From Acanthopleura granulata (taxonomy: Eukaryota; Mollusca; Polyplacophora; Chitonida; Chitonidae), in NCBI GenBank assembly GCA_016165875.1, contig JABBOT010000005.1, positions 23,628,627 to 23,692,626 on the forward strand: 64,000 nucleotides of DNA, in the 5' to 3' direction. Position 1 is the first letter of the stretch. The number at the start of each line of letters is the position of its first letter. Positions 50,899 through 61,150 of the stretch are shown here, piece after piece. Under the pieces are notes generated by a model. It was not told the DNA's origin, did no database searches, and saw only the letters and a program-made list of their open reading frames with translations. The translations under genes were made by a program, and so were the position numbers.

Positions 50899-51103
50899 CT
50901 TTCAGTCATGTGACTGATGTCAGGTCACATGATTGTTGAAGGCATTGTTAAATGCTTTCTTTACAGCTAAAAGACGGTAACATACTCGCTATTATATAAC
51001 GTGCAAAACTGGCAAACTATAAACAAAATTACTGTCTTCACAAGACATCACATTATTACGCTCACCTATGAAACAAAATATATCCTCTACTTGTAGCATG
51101 ACT

Positions 51104-51175
51104 TCCCATGTGGTCTAGTGGTTAGGATTCCTGGCTTTCACCCAGGCGGCCCGGGTTCGATTCCCGGCATGGGAA
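51104..51175 (+). tRNA. tRNA-Glu (anticodon UUC)
   Basis: A 72-nt cloverleaf: acceptor stem TCCCATG (51104-51110) pairs with CATGGGA (51168-51174), discriminator A at 51175. The D-arm region has TGGTCTAGTGGTTAGG, the anticodon stem is CCTGG/CCAGG with loop CTTTCAC and anticodon TTC at 51137-51139, and the T-arm is CCGGGTTCGATTCCCGG. All stems pair. No intron. It closely follows the standard animal tRNA-Glu pattern. A T-run follows at 51184. Confidence 0.97.
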
Positions 51176-51183
51176 CGACCATA

Positions 51184-51190
51184 TTTTTTT
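51184..51190 (+). terminator. RNA polymerase III terminator
   Basis: Seven consecutive T residues, nine bases after the tRNA-Glu, matching the usual Pol III stop signal. Confidence 0.85.
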
Positions 51191-51398
51191 CTTTCCAGCC
51201 GATATTGACTGCCCGCTATTATAGCTGGCGCGCAAGATGGGCGCTAGAGCACCAATGGAGCCCTTGTCACCGTAATACATGTACATAAATGAACACAGTT
51301 TCGACGGCCAAATTCGTAACGGCAGTCAACAGATAATGATGACTGATTTCAGATCATTGCCCATTTCTTTGCTAGAATATATGTAGCCGTAACATATT

Positions 51399-51650
51399 TT
51401 TTTCATTTATTTGACCAGAGACTTCACACCGTACTCAAGTCTATTTCACTTATATGTCGGCACTCAGCATTGTGGTGGGAGGAAACCAGGCAGTGCCCGA
51501 GTGGAAACCCACGGCCATCCGCAGCTTGCTGGCAGGCCTCACTACAGCCAAAGAGGAAGCCAGAATGACTTGAACGACCGCATTTGTGAGAGGCTCTTGG
51601 GTCATTGTGCTGCACCAGCACGCTATACCCATCAGCCAAGGAGGCCTCCA
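51399..51650 (-). mobile_element. Full-length SINE (family A), diverged
   Basis: Minus-oriented copy from a short T-rich tail through ACCGTACTCAAGTCTATTTC, GGTGGGAGGAAACCAGGCAG, CCACGGCCATCCGCAG and AAGAGGAAGCCAGAATGA to a decayed tRNA-like head (GGAGGCCTCCTTGGCTGAT). No clear target-site duplication. It lies about 220 bp downstream of the tRNA-Glu. Confidence 0.85.
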
Positions 51651-51894
51651 TTGTAGTCATTATAAATTCATATGCGTAGGAAGTTTCCAAACGGGAGGAT
51701 GGGGGCGGAGAGCAAAAAGGACTATCCCAGCAAACCGGGCGAGGTTCCAGGGGTGGATTATGGGCTCAGGAAGTGGCATACCGGTACGCACACTGGCGTC
51801 TATAACTTGATAGTAAAGACTTTTTCTGATTTGTTTTTCAAGTCGAAGTATACTAGATCGAATCCAAAAAGGTATTTTAACTGTATTTAGTCTT

Positions 51895-52080
51895 AAGTTA
51901 GCGGAACATGGTGAAATGTGAGGTGCCTCAAGCAGAGAAAATACTATCCTTGTCCAATAGGCAAGGGTCTAGGGGCCGGCTAGGTCCCAAAGGTCTGGCT
52001 TTATAGATAGCCGGACATACGTTTTACGCGATGTTGGCAGCAAAAATTATGATAGAAAGCTGGGGTAAACTAACCTTTCG
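51895..52080 (+). repeat. Dispersed repeat, copy 1
   Basis: Shares ordered blocks with 52425-53080: GGAAC then GTGAAATGTG, CTCAAG, GGAAA or GAAAATACTA, CCAATAGGC, GGGGCC, TTTA(A/C)GCGAT and AAAATTATGATA followed by AAAGCTGG. Function unknown. The second copy is split by nested SINEs. Confidence 0.6.
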
Positions 52081-52424
52081 CAGTAATGTCATGTAATTCT
52101 TCTATTTTAGTCAAAGTACAAAATATGTACTGGGCCAAATTCGTAAAGGCATTCTAAGGTGGATTTCGCCTCTTTTACATGGGGGATTAAAAAAAAAGCT
52201 AAACAGAGTCTATAAATCATAAACCAGTTAAAGATTCCCTGGTTTGAATGCGACACAAACCACTTTCTCCTTGGCTTTGAGTTAACTTCCTGAACTGTAG
52301 ACCTACACAGACATGCATTTGTCTTAAAGCCTAAAACTTAATGATCTTATTTCTCCACACGTTCAAGTATATTTCTGGTGACCGTTCCACACAATTATGG
52401 AAGATTTCCATGATTCGACGCAGG

Positions 52425-53080
52425 GGAAGTGGAACGGCGTGAAATGTGGGGTGGCTCAAGAGGAAATATTTATTTATTAATTTGATTGGTACTTTACGCC
52501 GTGGGGGGGGGGGGATTTAGTTTGTATTGGCGTTTTCCGTCCCACTGGGGCGATGCGCGCCAGACAGGGTTTGAGGTTGTTAGCATTCGGTAAGTTGTGT
52601 TGGTCAGTTAACTAAAAAAAAAAAAAAAAAAATTTGTGCTTTACGCCCGTACTCAAGAATGTTTCTCTTATACCACGGCGACCAGCATTACGGTGGGAGG
52701 AAATCGGGCAGAGCCCGGGGGAACACACGACCATCCACATTGCTGTTTTACGCCGTACTCAAGAATATTGCACTTATACAACGGCGGAGGTAACGTGGGA
52801 GGTAACACACGACCATCCGCAGGTTGCTGGCGGACCTTTCCACGTACGGCCGCAGAGGAAGCCAGCACGAGCTGGACTTGAACTCACAGCGACCGCATGG
52901 GGTCATAACGTCGCGCTGGCGCGCTAACACCCTCGGCCACGGAGGCCCTCAAGTGGAAATACTACCCCTGCCCAATAGGCGATGGTCCTGGGGCCCCCTC
53001 AATCCCGTAAGCTGACACGTTTAACGCGATTTTTGACTACTAAAATTATGATATAAAGCTGGTGTAAAAAATGAAGGTAA
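52425..53080 (+). repeat. Dispersed repeat, copy 2, split by SINEs
   Basis: The left part (about 52425-52466) ends CTCAAGAGGAAATA and the right part (from about 52947) resumes CTCAAGTGGAAATAC, continuing the alignment to copy 1 at 51895-52080. The intervening 480 bp is SINE sequence, and the CTCAAG-GGAAATA duplication is its target-site duplication (one mismatch). Confidence 0.6.
52467..52948 (-). mobile_element. Composite of three SINE segments
   Basis: Minus-oriented pieces: a tail at 52467-52500 (GATTGGTACTTTACGCCGT), broken by a G-run and about 110 bp of unrelated sequence; a second tail and body at about 52632-52738 ending CCACGACCATCC-like sequence; and a third copy at 52741-52948 with a complete head (GGGCCTCCGTGGCCGAGG). 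The third copy has the shortened body AACGGCGGAGGTAACGTGG, also seen at 54496-54704. This suggests serial insertion or recombination of SINEs in one place. Confidence 0.75.
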
Positions 53081-53305
53081 AATTGGGGAGGGGGACATAC
53101 TTTTGCCCTCCCCTCTTCAAAAGAGTTAAGGGGCAATTGCCCTCTTCGCAACCCTCCCCCATTTCCTAGAGCCTACGATAAAATATTTGAGCGTAGGGTC
53201 ACTACAAACATCTGACAAAAACATAGGTTTTCAGTACTGTACATTAGGAATTCCGTAGGAAATGCATAGACTTCATGTTCTGTTATAAGGAGTCTCTTCG
53301 TATTA

Positions 53306-53565
53306 TTTATTTATTTGATTGGTGTTTTACACTGTACTCAAGAATATTTCACTTGTACGACAGCGGTCAGCATTATAGTAGGAGTAAACCGGGCAGAGCC
53401 CGGGGGAACCCACGACCATCCGCAGGTTGCTGGCAGACCTTCCCACGTACGGCCGGAAAGGAAGCCAGCATGAGCTGGACTTGAATTCACAGCGACCGCA
53501 TTAGTGGGAGGCTTCGGGTTATTGTACAGCGATAGCGCGCTAATCGACTGAGCCATGGAGGCCCC
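53306..53565 (-). mobile_element. Full-length SINE (family A) with 12-bp TSD
   Basis: Complete minus-oriented copy: (TTTA)n tail, GATTGGTGTTTTACACTG, CCGGGCAGAGCCCGGGGG, CGACCATCCGCAGGTTGC, GGAAAGGAAGCCAGCATGAG, and the head GGGGCCTCCATGGCTCAGTC with an A-box. Perfect direct repeats CTCTTCGTATTA flank it at 53294-53305 and 53566-53577. This is the best reference copy in the window. Confidence 0.95.
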
Positions 53566-53989
53566 CTCTTCGTATTAGAAATTGGACTGCTGGGAAAATC
53601 AGTAATGTAATGACTGAGTTGTATTACCATCAGAAAATAAAGACATTATTATTATGAAGCCCTTTAATGGCGGGTGAAATTTTTCATGAAAGACATTATG
53701 CCATGAGAGACCCTGTTGAAGTTCTGCCCCATGCCAGATCACAACTGAACAATCGGACTTGTATAGGTGGATGAGATCGAGATGATATTCTTAATGACAG
53801 TAAGCCTACTGCGTTCATACGTGCCAGTGCTTTGAAGAGAACACTTGTGCCAGGTTGACACGGTCCCTGCACGCTGACATCAGCGCTTTTTTTTCCCACC
53901 AATAGTCCAACTATTTTAAAGTTATATTTAGGCTCAACATCATGCAAATCTTGTTTTCAAAACCTGATTGTGCTCGTCAAAATATGGAG

Positions 53990-54960
53990 GTAAAATATTT
54001 TACCTTCATGGTCGAATAAGCGCATTTGTCCAACCATACTAAATTAACTGCGCCAACCTTATTTAGTCGCAGCAACATGTAAAGCTGTTTTCCCAATCTA
54101 ATCCTGTACCTTCACATCAACACCCCTCTCTACCAATAGTATAGCTACATCCACCTTATTATTTCAACAGTAAAGCTGTTTTTCCAACGAGGACTTAGAC
54201 ATCGACACCTTTCTTCACCAAAAGCCTCACTACGTCTACAAGATTATCAGCAGCAATATGTAAAGCTGTTTTCCCACACGTGTTCTTTACACTGACACCG
54301 ACGTTGTTCTCCGAAAGAAAATGAACAATGTCCCCCCCATGATGTGATGCATAACGTAAACACGTGTGTTTTCAACCGAAATGGTTTTCATCACTACCTC
54401 AGTGCCCTCTGCCCACCACAGTTCCACTGCATCCCAATTCTGTAAGTTGGGGTCCCCACCACACTCCTGAAAAACACGAAGGACCACCACCTAGATTGCT
54501 GTTTTACGCCGTACTCAAGAATATTGCACTTATACAACGGCGGAGGTAACGTGGGAGGTAACCCACGACCATCCGCAGGTTGCTGGCAGACCTTCCCACG
54601 TACGGTCGGAGATGAAGCCAGCATGAGCTGGAACTCACAGCGATTGCATTGGTGAGAAGCTTCTGGGTCACTGCGCGCCAACTGACTGAGCCACAGAGGT
54701 CCCCTTCCATATTAAAAGATCCCAGCCGAGATCCTTGGCTTAGGTCCCCAGCATGCTCTAGCTGAAAAATCTCCATTTGATTATAGGTTGCATGCACGTG
54801 TGAAGATACGTTTCATTAGCAGTGCCAGGTGCATCAAGATCCGAACCTCGCTTCAGCAGTCGACGCACAGCCTCCGTTATAATACATCGCAGCTACACGT
54901 AAGGTGTCTGACCCCTCGTGTTCTGAGCGTTAACCAATGTGGCATGTTCACGTTGTTTCC
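53990..54960 (-). pseudogene. Ankyrin-repeat pseudogene, SINE-interrupted
   Basis: Minus-strand reading gives ankyrin-type blocks separated by stops and frameshifts: (near 54960-54800) RGQTPYV and EAVRRLLKRGSDLDAPG; (54470-54400) ECGGDPNLQNWDAVELWW; (54330-54180) NTCGKTALHIAADNLVDVVR then LLVKKGVDV and a stop; (54180-54040) VDVAILLVERGVDVKVQD then IGKTALHVAA. A SINE interrupts it at 54496-54704. It cannot encode a full protein. Identification rests on the repeated GKTALHIAA and LLVKKGVDV signatures. Confidence 0.75.
54496..54704 (-). mobile_element. SINE, short-body subfamily
   Basis: Minus-oriented. Shares with 52741-52948 the start TTGCTGTTTTACGCCGTACT, GAATATTGCACTTATACAAC and the shortened body GGCGGAGGTAACGTGGGAGG, which lacks the block with the GGCAGAGCCCGGGGG motif. 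The head (GGGGACCTCTGTGGCTCAGT) is present. It interrupts the ankyrin-repeat pseudogene. Confidence 0.9.
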
Positions 54961-56457
54961 TCATACAGCCAGCAGTAGACGTGTCTCCCCACTCTGGCCC
55001 GATGTTTACAAAACTTTGTGCATGTATATCTAATTTTAGTAACTTTTCTCATAAATAACGCAGTCTTACAATGCTACAAGCCAGACGTCTTTCATGAAAA
55101 CAGTTATGAGAAGTGGCTTACATGTACAAAATTTTGAGAAAATGACCCAGATCTGGAACTTTTCTCACATACAAGGAGATTCAACAACACCATCACCTAA
55201 AAGTCACTGGTCGAGTGGGAAAACCTTTTTTCGAACCCCCCCCCCCCCAAATCACCTTTACCAAAATGAAGTTTATTTTTTACAAAATACTGTGTGTTCC
55301 CTAGCTCAAGATCACGGTCTAAGGGTGGCTTATAAACAGCGGGGACCACACTTGCCACCCTTAGTCCGATGATATGTGGACCCGGTTTAGATATAATGGT
55401 TATAAGATGCTACCCCTTGGTCGATTCTGCTGTATGCTCGCTGGATTCTTTCAGAATACACATAGAGCACCTGAAAACTGAACTATTTGCTAACATTTAG
55501 CCACAATCGCTACCTAGTGTTACCGCACCATTGTCATGTAAATTTTAGCAGCAGTCGAAAATACGGTCGGCTGGCACATGCTGCCATCTTTTTTAAATCT
55601 GTGTCAACGAAGCGTGCTTTCACATCGCCGGTTGACCTTCCTGTGACATCATATATCTTGAAATTTATGTCCATACTAAACAAAACTACTCCTTCAATCA
55701 ATCTGCATAAAGTTCAACCACGGATGCGCATGCGTTTAGAGCAAGAACCCAGTTTATTGCACGCATGTGAGCAGACGTCACAAATGTGAATTATCTTGGA
55801 TTTACTCGTCATAAAGGCTACAGAATGTGAAAAAAATCTGACACAAGAACAAGGAATGTCTTGGTGAAAATAGTTTATCTCAGTTTTACATGGTTCATGC
55901 ATGTCTTGGTCCATTTGGCACAGATTTTTGCAGAGTTCCTCTGCGCTACGCTAGTTTTAAATACCACATATTTAACCTGCATAGCTTCTTGGCTGTGACC
56001 TATGCCTAACCCCATATTAATGCCTTGATCCTTAGCTACTTAACCAGTAACTATAATAAGCAGTGAGCATTAAACAAATACATTTCTACACAATAAGTCA
56101 ATTTAGTCTTAGAAATATTTTTTTCCTTTCCATATACCGCATAGTTGGATTTCTGAAAAAATGTAAACCTTAGAAGAAAGAAAAAAATATCTCTTAACTT
56201 TTGTGCTCAATGTAGTAAATATCACAGTCAACATCATGCACATAAATTTGCCCCTAATGGAAAACATCATTAACCTCAACACATTAATCACACAGATCTG
56301 AACAGTCTTATCTATACATACATACTTGTATACCTTTCGTAAATATGTAACCAATTCACAAAACAGTTCAAAGTTGTAAATCTTATTATCGTACAACAAT
56401 TCAAAAACATACACCATGAAAATGGATTAATGGCATTTCTGCAGCCTTGTGCATAAA
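54961..56457. other. Intergenic, no gene seen
   Basis: Between the ankyrin pseudogene and the 3' end of the DUF229 gene. It contains a C-run near 55238-55248 and open frames without domains. No polyadenylation signal for the DUF229 gene was singled out. Confidence 0.5.
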
Positions 56458-59400
56458 CTAGGAAAAGTTAACTTTGTATTCCCAATCCCAGTGCTCTTCA
56501 GACCAGGTCTGAATCTCTGAGCACAGATGATAGACATCCCCTGGCGATAAAGACAAGGACAATGGCCATTCTGTTACAGATGATACAGTATTTGTGGCTT
56601 GCAAATCGAAAGCGAATGTGAAAGTCCTGTCCTGGCACAGATTGGCTACTTCAAAGTTAACACCTGTTAGGTATTCTCTCCTGAGGAGATACAAACACGC
56701 CACAGGCTCTTTCACATCAATCCTGTGAACAGTTGTTTCTGTGTAGAATACTGGCTGCTGGAGACTCACCCAACTTGGAGGCTGTATGATGGAATGTTGA
56801 TGTGAAAGAGAACAGATACACAGCTTAACATGTACTGATTTGTCAGCACATTTCCTGTACATTCCGTAGGTTGATACCCTCTCATAGGAGAGAAGCGACG
56901 TGTGATCTGAGATCGAGTTCCCACTCTGAACCATGACAAGGAACACTTCCATCGCAGTTCCATCAGAATTTGGAATGTGTAGATCAAGTTTAACAGTGAA
57001 GCTGTTTTTCTGAAACACAACAAAAATGACACAAATTATTGCAGATTCCTATGAAAATGACTCCGGCTGTACGTGGGAAGGTCTGCCAGCAACCTACGGA
57101 TGGTCGTGGGTTTCCACCGGGCTCTGCCCGGTTTCCTCTCACCATAATGCTGGCCGTGCCGTGTAAGTGAAATATCTTCGAGTGAGGCCTAAAACACCAA
57201 TCAAATAGATAAATATGACAATGAGACAAAAAGACTGTCTGCTGTCTGGAACTGCAGCTTTATATCATCATGAATTTGAATGGTGTTTTAAAAAATTTTT
57301 CCCTCTGATCCAGGAAAGTGGTAAGGTTTATGTGAGCAGGAAACCAGAGAGCACAGAGCAAGTGAACCACCCCCTTTGCAAGGGACCTGACAAAACCTCC
57401 TGACTAGAGCTGGATTTGAACCTGTAACCTCACTGGTCAAAGGGATGATTGGCTGTGGTAAGAATACTACTTTAATCAACTGAACCACTGAGGGGTTCGG
57501 CTTTATATGACACGTGTTGTTGTGCAGTGAGGATGAACACGTCTGCACACAGAGGCTTGATCCAAATTTGGAGGCAAAAAATCCTCATTTTTTTCACAAA
57601 ATCAGATCTGAGTAAAAGTGGGCAACTTTCAACTACCTTATACCACAATATGCTTCATATTTAACACTAAAGCCACACGAAAGTGTGATGGAAATTAAAA
57701 ACCTATCTACTTACACTTTGGTAAATCACTCGTACGTTGTCAAACCACTTGGCCAATAGTCTCTTGCAGCGACCAAATCCTGACACGGCTGCAGGATTTG
57801 CCTTTCTGAATTGTTTTTGGATTTCATTGTTCAGCTGACCCAGGGCAAATTCAGCATATAACACATAGTTGGTGTTGTTAGCAACTTCTTGTTCATAGTC
57901 CCGGCATATACACAGGTTAGGACGGAGTAACGGTAACGAAGCACAGGTTCTGTTGGGCAATACTGGCTGCAAAAGACCCTTTTCTACAATATCAAAGTCT
58001 TTTGCATCAGGGCTTTTATCAAAGGTGGTCGCAGATGTGACTTTTATCTGTGTCAGTGATTTCAAGGTCATATGAAGGTCAAAGACGGTGACGAGCCGAT
58101 TTTGATTGATCAACAATGCTTCTCTTTCGGGTTTGCTGAGTCCTTGGATTGCACCGTCGGGAACAACTACGAACAAAATTGGCTGGTAGAGCTCCACTTG
58201 AGCTTCAGAACTTTTTCCCATGAAGTCACCATAAGAGTTTCCATGATCAGACAGCAAGATAGTGACCGTGTTTGGCTGATGTGCTGCAAACCACAAGTAC
58301 TGTGCCACTGCTTTATCAATTGTCTGAAGCCTCCTTCCAGTTGGTTCGTGGCTGACACTGGACACAAAGAAAGAAAAAAGAGGCCTAAAATGATGCCTGT
58401 ACAGCTCTTGCTGGGCCTGGAGGTATCCAAGCTGATAGTCATGTTGATAGAATCCATTGTAACACAAAGCGGCTGGTCCGTAGAATGGGTCTTTCTTTCC
58501 GTAGTAATTCAAAATATGGCAACTGGCCACGGTGGGTCCCAAATCGTCAATGCCAGCATTGGTTGTGGCTTTCAAAAACCTCTTCCACAGTGTCTCTTTG
58601 TCCTTCTCCTTCTGGAAGGCCAGCAGGTCTTTGGGGAGCCCCCACTCCCAATGCCAGCACATATCCTCTAACCAAAGTGTCCGATACCCACTGGATCTCA
58701 GCGGGTTGAACATGTACTCCAAATGAAGTGGATTATCCGGACTATCATGAATCCCAAATGGAATGGCTTTCAGATCAATTTCACCTGCAATTAAAGCCTG
58801 CAAATTCTCAAATGTGCGCGCCTTAATCGACTGGAATAGTTTGAAGTCCAAAACCTTGGCTGCGGCTCTGTGCTGGGCGTTAATGCGTTCTATCATTTCT
58901 ACTGTGTGGGGTAAGGATCTGAAGAAATGGTGTCTTGATACAGAATCCAGGAAAATCACACTGATGCTAACACGTTCAGGTTGTGTCTCAAGCTCTTTGG
59001 GCACACCTGTAACCCCCTCATACTCAGGTATCCACATCATCTGAGTGCTGTCAGCTTCCACCTGTGCATCATCATCAGCATCCCACACATCATCATACGT
59101 CATTTTCCCTGACGATGCAGCACATCTCAGTAGTAAGAAACCAAATGTCTTAGTCGCTGTTTTACCACTGGCCAAATCTGAGATTTTCTCTTGTAAGGTT
59201 TTTGATGATTGGTAAGCTTCCCAGTGAATGCTGCCCGTTGTGATGTTTGTCAGTCCTAGCTCAATACCAGCCTGTCCACATATCTTTGCACTGCAAGTCA
59301 CCATGTGTTTTCCTGCATTCTCCCTCTAGAAGCAAATAAAATAGAACTTATTTGAATAATGTTTAAAAACGACAAGTGCGCTGATGGGTCCTGAAATGGG

Positions 59401-60384
59401 CAAAACATGCAAGAATCCAGCATACTTTGTGAAGTATTGAACAATCCTGAAAACGAAAATTGGCAAGCTCCCTATTTATTTATTTCACTGTTGTTTAATG
59501 CCGCACTCAAGAATATTTCACCACGGTGAGTATTATGGGAGGAGTAACCCACAGTGCTCGGGTTAAACCACTGACCTCTGGGAAATTACCGAGGAACTTT
59601 TCGACATGTGACGTAGAGATATGCACACCATATTAGAGTAAGACAAGAGTGCAAAAGACCACATCAGCATAACCGACAGTTTATTGTCATCACAGTGAAA
59701 GCTACACAGTGTCCAAGGCTGGGGTTGAACCCTCATGTTGTTTGTCCTAGGAGCTGGAAGACAATTACCTTTACAACTCAGCCAGTTCCTCCTAATATGT
59801 GTTCTGCAACAAATATTACCATCAACCTGTGATTATCTAGATGGGTTTTGTTGTTGTTTATCAAACCACATTGCCTATCTTTTATCACTTTCTGCACTCA
59901 GAAACATTTACTTGTATGTCATATACAAGCTTGTCTAAGAGACATATTTCCACAAATTTTGAAATCACAGACCTACCTCTATCCCACAAATCTTGAGCGA
60001 TGCCTGGTGATCGCAGTTTACAGGAGAATAGAAGAAGAGCTCTGAACCAATGGTACATGATCCAGGCACTGGCTCAAGTCTCTTACAGACAGGATCAGAT
60101 TCTGAAAGGGGAGACAACTGAGCAGGCCATTTGGCCTCGTGCTTCAGGTGGGGGATAGGACAGTTTTCAGGGGGTTTAGAGTGGTCCAACTTAGTGCTGA
60201 ATTCATGTACATTCTTCAGGATTTTCCAGTATCTGAAATTTCTCTGACTGACTATGTCTGAGCCCACATGAAGCCAGCTAAGTAACAGGAAAGACAGAAT
60301 TATGAAGAGGAGAATCCCCAGCAACCTCTTGATGAAGCGGTAATATCTTCTTGGCAACATCTGAGCTTCTCCAGGACTTGTCAT
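56458..60384 (-). CDS. DUF229 family type II membrane protein
   Basis: Three coding exons, 59977-60384, 57715-59325 and 56458-57009, all phase 0; 2571 nt, 856 aa. A short basic N-terminus is followed by one signal-anchor helix (about residues 21-38, LLGILLFIILSFLLLSWL), so the bulk faces the Golgi/ER lumen or the cell exterior. The DUF229 core (alkaline phosphatase/sulfatase fold) shows FLDSVSR (about 262-267, with the usual metal-ligand Asp and nucleophile-position Ser), ARTFENLQALIAG, YRTLWLEDMCWHWEW, CYNGFYQHDYQLGYLQ, SHEPTGR and LLSDHGNSYGD (DHG at 496-498). Exon 3 adds about 183 C-terminal residues with no domain I recognise. Enzymatic activity is not established for this family. An acceptor (CTTTTTGCAG) 13 bases upstream of the ATG implies a non-coding first exon. 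SINEs sit in intron 2. Confidence 0.9.
57062..57215 (+). mobile_element. SINE (family A), 5'-truncated, plus orientation
   Basis: Begins at CTCCGGCTGTACGTGGGAAG and continues CTGCCAGCAACCTACGGATG, CCGGGCTCTGCCCGGTTTCC, AAGTGAAATATCTTCGAGTG and AAAACACCAATCAAATAG. The tRNA-like head is missing. It lies in intron 2 of the DUF229 gene. Confidence 0.9.
57278..57497 (-). mobile_element. SINE, head family B, minus orientation
   Basis: The head at the high coordinate reads CCTCAGTGGTTCAGTTGATT (A-box), then GACCAGTGAGGTTACAGG and GGTTCAAATCCAGCTC, a perfect B-box type. The tail ends in AAAACACCATTCAAATTC like the common SINE. It lies in intron 2 of the DUF229 gene, directly after a family A SINE in the opposite orientation. 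Confidence 0.65.
59470..59590 (-). mobile_element. Diverged SINE 3' fragment
   Basis: TATTTATTTATTTCACTG, then TTTAATGCCGCACTCAAG, AATATTTCACCACGGTGAG and ATTATGGGAGGAGTAACCC match the family A tail and body with several deletions. It lies in intron 1 of the DUF229 gene. Confidence 0.7.
59700..59795 (-). repeat. Degenerate tRNA-like head
   Basis: On the minus strand GGAACTGGCTGAGTTG resembles an A-box arm and GAGGGTTCAACCCCAGCC a B-box arm, but the anticodon arm is irregular. Probably another SINE head. It lies in intron 1 of the DUF229 gene. Confidence 0.4.
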
Positions 60385-60982
60385 AACTCATTGTACACTG
60401 CAAAAAGAAAGAAAAGAAAATACATCATGTTTCCTTTTTCAGCTCTTCTTTCCCACACCTACAGGTAACTTGTGCACCTGTCTGCCTGTTTCCTTGATCT
60501 GGTTGTAACGCACAGCATTTAAGAAGTACACTAATTTTTGTATTATTTACTTGTAAAAAGCTACTATGGTAACCACAAGGACATAATCCTTCAGCAACTC
60601 TAATCCAGGCATACGCTCCTGATGGCTCCTACAGCTTAGTAAGTTGCATGTTTTACATTGGCGCTTTCATATATTTGGGCAGGCCCTGTGTTTGATCTAA
60701 ATAAACTCTGTCCATTTGAGAGGTTGCCATTTATTTCTCTATTTTCGATGGAATATTCCTGGTGCAGCCGACAAACTAGTCCGACGTTGCTCAGAAGTTG
60801 AAATTTACATTAGAAATGAAGCGAACGCTGAAATTTCATGTCTGAAACCTGTGCTATTCTCAACCTTGCGGCAATGCGATCTGACTTTCAGACCGGCCCT
60901 CTACTCTCACGAAACAAGACTAACATGGGCCTAAACTGTCATAAACCTCCTCCCTGGAAACATATGTAACTGTATCATGTAT

Positions 60983-61150
60983 CGGGGAAAACCCACGACC
61001 ATCCGCAGGTGGTGGCAGACCTTCCCACGTACAGCTGGAGAGGAAGCGAGCATGAGCTGGACTTGAACTCACAGCGACCACATTGGTGGGAGGCTTCGGG
61101 TCATTGTGCTGCGATAGCGCGCAAACTGACTGAGCCACGGGGCCCCCCGA
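60983..61150 (-). mobile_element. SINE (family A), tail missing
   Basis: Minus-oriented body and head: GGGGAAAACCCACGACCATC, GGAGAGGAAGCGAGCATGAG, CTGGACTTGAACTCACAGCG and GACTGAGCCACGGGGCC. The 3' tail is absent. It lies about 600 bp upstream of the DUF229 start codon. Confidence 0.9.

Noticed and set aside
58072..58709. 199-aa plus-strand open frame
   Set aside because: Antisense to the DUF229 core exon, which carries the recognisable motifs.
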